From positions 1 through 64,000 of the forward strand of contig CAJWLM010000003.1 of assembly GCA_913043025.1 (NCBI GenBank): a DNA stretch of 64,000 bases, read 5' to 3'. Source of the DNA: an uncultured Rhodospirillaceae bacterium (GTDB lineage: Bacteria > Pseudomonadota > Alphaproteobacteria > UBA8366). The stretch's first letter is position 1, and each line of letters starts with the position of its first letter. Position numbers and translations under genes: made by a program. Positions 61,128 through 64,000 of this stretch are shown in pieces. The notes beneath the pieces were generated by a model. It searched no databases. It saw nothing but the letters and a program-made list of their open reading frames with translations, and was not told the origin of the DNA.

Positions 61128-62150
61128 TTACATCGATAATTTCGGCATTACACGACGCGCATAGCCTGCATCTGAAAGCCAGGTGACCTCATCACGCAAA
61201 GATTCGATGATTGGCCTTTGCGGAATACCGAGCTCTTTGATTGCCTTTGAGCTGTCTAATGCCGCCTCAGTGCTAGCAAGTCTAACACCAGTAACTGGCG
61301 CAGTGGGTGCTCGTCGGGTTACCCAATTGGAAATTATTTCGTCAACACACGCTGCGCCAAAGGCCATCCAATAAGGTACCCGACGCTTTGGCATCTCAAG
61401 GCCAGTGATTTCCTCTAAAAGTTCTAAGACTGCACTCAAACGTATATTTTCGTTTCCTAGAATATAGCGCTCCCCCACCCGCCCTTTTTCGGCCGCGAGG
61501 ATATGTCCCCGGGCGATATCACGAACATCATTAATGTTTAGCAGACATTCTAAGTATGCAGGATGGCAACCATTCAAAAAGCCTAAAATCATACGAGTCG
61601 GTGGAGTGATTTTATAATCTCCCGGACCAACAGGCAGTGTAGGATTTACAATCACAACTGGCTGCCCATCTCGTGCAGCTTCACGGGCTGCTTGCTCGGC
61701 AAAAAATTTGGACCGACAATATGGCCCCGGCATATCGCTCGGAGCCCGTTCAATAGTCTCGTCGATAACTGAGCCAGGATCTGGTTTACGCCCTATCAAA
61801 ATTGACTCTGTTGAGGTAAATATAATCTTCTCGAGATCAAACCGCGCTGCTGCTCGTAAAACAATCTCAGTGCCGTGGAAATTTGTCTCTGCAAAATGGG
61901 ATCTATTCGGCGCCCAAAGGTTTGGGTCTCCAGCAACGTGGTACAGAATATCGATGCCAGCAAGTGCTCTTCTCACACAATCTTCATCTAAAATAGAACC
62001 CTTTAAAATCTCAACTTCGTTTGCAAAATTGCCACAAGGCTGAAGATCGAGCACTCGCACCCGACAACCATCGGTCAGCAGTTGTTCGACCAAATGGCGG
62101 CCTATGAACCCTGCTCCGCCAGTGACCAGACAAGCTTTCTGGCTTGCCAT
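61128..62150 (-). CDS. NAD-dependent epimerase/dehydratase (dihydroflavonol reductase-like)
   Basis: The 340-residue product is an extended SDR: TGGAGFIGRHL at residues 10-20 binds NAD(P), ILYHVAGDP is seen mid-domain, and the active-site Tyr and Lys fall in YCRSKFFAEQ (YxxxK). Proteins of this kind reduce or oxidise sterol-, flavonoid- or hopanoid-like ketones and sugars. GGGGG precedes the ATG. It lies 87 bases upstream of the DUF962 gene on the same strand and may be the first gene of the LLM transcript. Confidence 0.85.
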   Translation of the reverse strand: MASQKACLVTGGAGFIGRHLVEQLLTDGCRVRVLDLQPCGNFANEVEILKGSILDEDCVRRALAGIDILYHVAGDPNLWAPNRSHFAETNFHGTEIVLRAAARFDLEKIIFTSTESILIGRKPDPGSVIDETIERAPSDMPGPYCRSKFFAEQAAREAARDGQPVVIVNPTLPVGPGDYKITPPTRMILGFLNGCHPAYLECLLNINDVRDIARGHILAAEKGRVGERYILGNENIRLSAVLELLEEITGLEMPKRRVPYWMAFGAACVDEIISNWVTRRAPTAPVTGVRLASTEAALDSSKAIKELGIPQRPIIESLRDEVTWLSDAGYARRVMPKLSM

Positions 62151-62178
62151 GCGTTATGCCCCCAACAAAAATGGAAAA

Positions 62179-63231
62179 CTAATCTAATCCCAATTCTTTG
62201 GCACATCCAAATTCGATTGCGAGCCCAGTCAATTTTTCCCACGTCGAATCCTCAACAAAAATGCCATCTTTCAACCTTTTTTCAGTCTTGAGGTGCTCAG
62301 GTTCTCCGGGATAATAGACACGATCGTACCCCGGCTGAGGAGGTGTAGTATTCAAGTAGTGCGCAAACTCAGTAACCTCATTTTTAAAGGTCTCAAGATC
62401 CCGAAACGCAGCAACGTTAAAACAGGACATGAAAACACCATCGTTGTGACGGCCAGAGGGATCAATCCCAAAACCCAGTCCTGGCAGCACTCCGGACATC
62501 AACTCGATCATGGCAGAAAGAGCATAACCTTTATAACCCTCCGCTCCTCCGAGCGGAAGAATAGCCCCGCCTGCTCGCTGCTTGGCAGGATCAGTGGTTG
62601 GGTTTCCATCACTATCGATAAGCCAACCCTCAGGAACCTGTTCACCACGGCTCAAAGCCACTTCTAATTTACCGGACGCTCCTGCGCTAGTTGCAAAGTC
62701 AAAAAAGAACGGACCATCCAAATTAGATGGCATGGCTATGCAAAGCGGGTTAGTTCCAAGCCTCGTCTCGCGTCCGCCAAATGGCGCTACAGCCTTATTC
62801 GATCGGCCTGAGTCCGCCGTCATAATACTGATCATGCCTTCCTTAATTGCCATCAAAGGATAGTCTGTCAGCCGCCCCACATGGCTCTGCTGGTACACAG
62901 TTGTTGCCGCCACACCACACTTTTTGGCCTTTTCTATCGTAATTTCCATTGCGCGTTCTGACACAACGTACCCAAACCCCCAATTGCCGTTTATGTGGGT
63001 AGTACCATCAGTTTCACGCTCAATCACAAATGGCGCCCCTGGAACAATATGCCCATCTTTAACACGCTGAATGTATGTTGGAATCTTGATAATACCATGA
63101 GAGTCATGACCCGCTAAGTTGGAGTCAATAGAATGCCGCGCAACAATATTTGCTTCTTTGTCACTAGCTCCAGCACCTTTCAACAAAGCTATTTCAATCT
63201 CTAACAGACGATCGGCTGCTTCAACAGGCAT
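62179..63231 (-). CDS. Ldh-family (type 2 malate/L-lactate dehydrogenase) oxidoreductase
   Basis: The 350-residue product has the Ldh_2 pattern: AGHDSHGIIKIPTYIQRV, given here in part as HDSHGIIKIPTYIQR, with the catalytic His, TADSGRSNKAVAPFGG for nucleotide, and LPLGGAEGYKGYAL. The family reduces 2-oxo acids (malate, lactate, sulfolactate, ureidoglycolate, diketogulonate) with NAD(P)H. GGGAGGG lies a few bases before ATG 63231, so I drop the upstream extension to 63312. It precedes the epimerase gene by 28 bases on the same strand. The substrate is unknown. Confidence 0.87.
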   Translation of the reverse strand: MPVEAADRLLEIEIALLKGAGASDKEANIVARHSIDSNLAGHDSHGIIKIPTYIQRVKDGHIVPGAPFVIERETDGTTHINGNWGFGYVVSERAMEITIEKAKKCGVAATTVYQQSHVGRLTDYPLMAIKEGMISIMTADSGRSNKAVAPFGGRETRLGTNPLCIAMPSNLDGPFFFDFATSAGASGKLEVALSRGEQVPEGWLIDSDGNPTTDPAKQRAGGAILPLGGAEGYKGYALSAMIELMSGVLPGLGFGIDPSGRHNDGVFMSCFNVAAFRDLETFKNEVTEFAHYLNTTPPQPGYDRVYYPGEPEHLKTEKRLKDGIFVEDSTWEKLTGLAIEFGCAKELGLD

Positions 63232-63348
63232 GGTTCCCTCCCATAAATCAACCCAACAAAAACATTTTAAAAACAAAACCCACTTAAGAGAATCTAATCC
63301 AAATTGCCACACCAGCGGTCAAGGCTATGTATACGAATTACTCAATAG

Positions 63349-63424
<76 letters not shown>

Positions 63425-63506
63425 ATTTTCTTCACAACCACTCCCGTTGTCGTGACCATGAAGTCTTACAAGAAGATACACATCAAAAGCAAAGAAAAGT
63501 TATGCC

Positions 63507-63833
63507 TTACGTATCATCTTTCTTGTCGTCCCCAGGGGCATCTACCACGCCCGCCAGCTCGTCGCCGCCACCAAGATCACTGGCATCTTCTAACACAGCG
63601 TCATCATTAGTGTCGTCATCCTCTAATTCTGCGTCGTCAGTGTCTTTCTTTTCTTCGTCCAAAGCAGGTTTGGAGTCTGCAGGTGCCGACCTCGATCGCT
63701 TTAGGCGCGTCAATTGTTCGGGCTCAAAACTCGACTCACATTTAGGGCAAGTGATCGGCACATTATTCAGATCATAGAAGGCTGCCCCGCAGCTTGGACA
63801 AAAGCGTTTAATTCCCCATTCAGGCTTCGCCAC
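63507..63833 (-). CDS. FYDLN-acid (TIGR02300-type) zinc-ribbon protein
   Basis: The 108-residue product begins (V/M)AKPEWGIKRFCPSCGAAFYD in part, with CPSC and a later CPKC forming a four-Cys zinc ribbon, the FYDLN signature between them, and a long acidic tail. I start at GTG 63833, 6 bases after a GGAG site, because the family begins MAKPEWG; ATG 63845 and further starts lack a good site. The protein is common in alphaproteobacteria next to tRNA-Ala; function is unknown. Confidence 0.9.
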   Translation of the reverse strand: MAKPEWGIKRFCPSCGAAFYDLNNVPITCPKCESSFEPEQLTRLKRSRSAPADSKPALDEEKKDTDDAELEDDDTNDDAVLEDASDLGGGDELAGVVDAPGDDKKDDT

Positions 63834-63900
63834 GTCACGCTCCATTCTTCTTACTATAAAGGTAGGGGCCAATTGCCATGATCAGAGCTTGGGAGCAAGC

Positions 63901-63924
63901 GCAAATTTCACAGATAAAATTTGC
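63901..63924. repeat. Inverted repeat upstream of the FYDLN-acid gene
   Basis: GCAAATTT and AAATTTGC form a perfect 8-base inverted repeat with an 8-base gap, 67-91 bases before the GTG start. No T-run follows, so an operator or the edge of a neighbouring unit is more likely than a terminator. Nothing else was recognised between 63834 and 64000. Confidence 0.35.
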
Positions 63925-64000
63925 CAAAAACTATTACGGATGTCCTATTCCATGCTAGACACTGAATTCAAAGAGCTTTTTACTTCTCTTAAACTATAAC

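Overview
The window is chromosomal DNA of a Gram-negative alphaproteobacterium, probably a free-living, perhaps marine, heterotroph. The evidence is the LPS-export and sigma-54 block (kdsD-lptC-lptA-lptB-rpoN), a FzlA-like glutathione-transferase fold protein, an NDUFA9-like dehydrogenase, a FYDLN-acid zinc protein beside tRNA-Ala(GGC), and many transporters and catabolic enzymes of types common in that class. No transposase, integrase, phage gene, CRISPR array or rRNA was found.

Region 1 (1-15.9 kb) is catabolic. A leftward cluster encodes an argininosuccinate-lyase-like enzyme, an asparaginase-fold amidohydrolase, a Rieske protein and an incomplete cobalt-type nitrile hydratase, flanked by MFS and EamA exporters. 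A rightward series encodes a mandelate-racemase-type enolase, a TauE/SafE permease, a four-domain rhodanese, three tandem TauD/TfdA dioxygenases, a signal-less NMT1-like binding protein and an MFS transporter. Region 2 (16-21.4 kb) is a tripartite tricarboxylate transporter: a TctC binding protein, an intergenic terminator, and two tandem TctA-TctB fusion permeases, the upstream one apparently starting at ATT.

Region 3 (21.7-44.6 kb) is mostly housekeeping: a GSA-aminomutase-like PLP enzyme, a J-domain protein, the thrS-infC / rpmI-rplT-pheS-pheT block (interrupted by an antisense enoyl-CoA hydratase gene; infC appears to start at ATA), glycosyltransferases, fzlA, uppP, tRNA-Leu(CAG), rnd, and kdsD-lptCAB-rpoN.

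Region 4 (44.7-63.3 kb) is the most striking. A rightward run goes from an AtuA/DUF4387 pair through a degenerate class II aldolase-like protein and a PcaD-like hydrolase into a complete coenzyme F420 set: npdG (F420:NADP oxidoreductase), cofE, cofD, cofC and a fused cofGH. A leftward operon of five paralogous luciferase-like (LLM) oxidoreductases, preceded by a DUF962/Mpo1-like gene and an epimerase gene, ends one base from the cofGH stop. An MmgE/PrpD gene diverges from the AtuA gene. The likely logic is that the Cof enzymes make F420, NpdG reduces it with NADPH, and some or all of the LLM enzymes use F420H2 on a family of related substrates. F420 use by these LLM proteins is inference. The window ends with tRNA-Ala and the FYDLN-acid gene.
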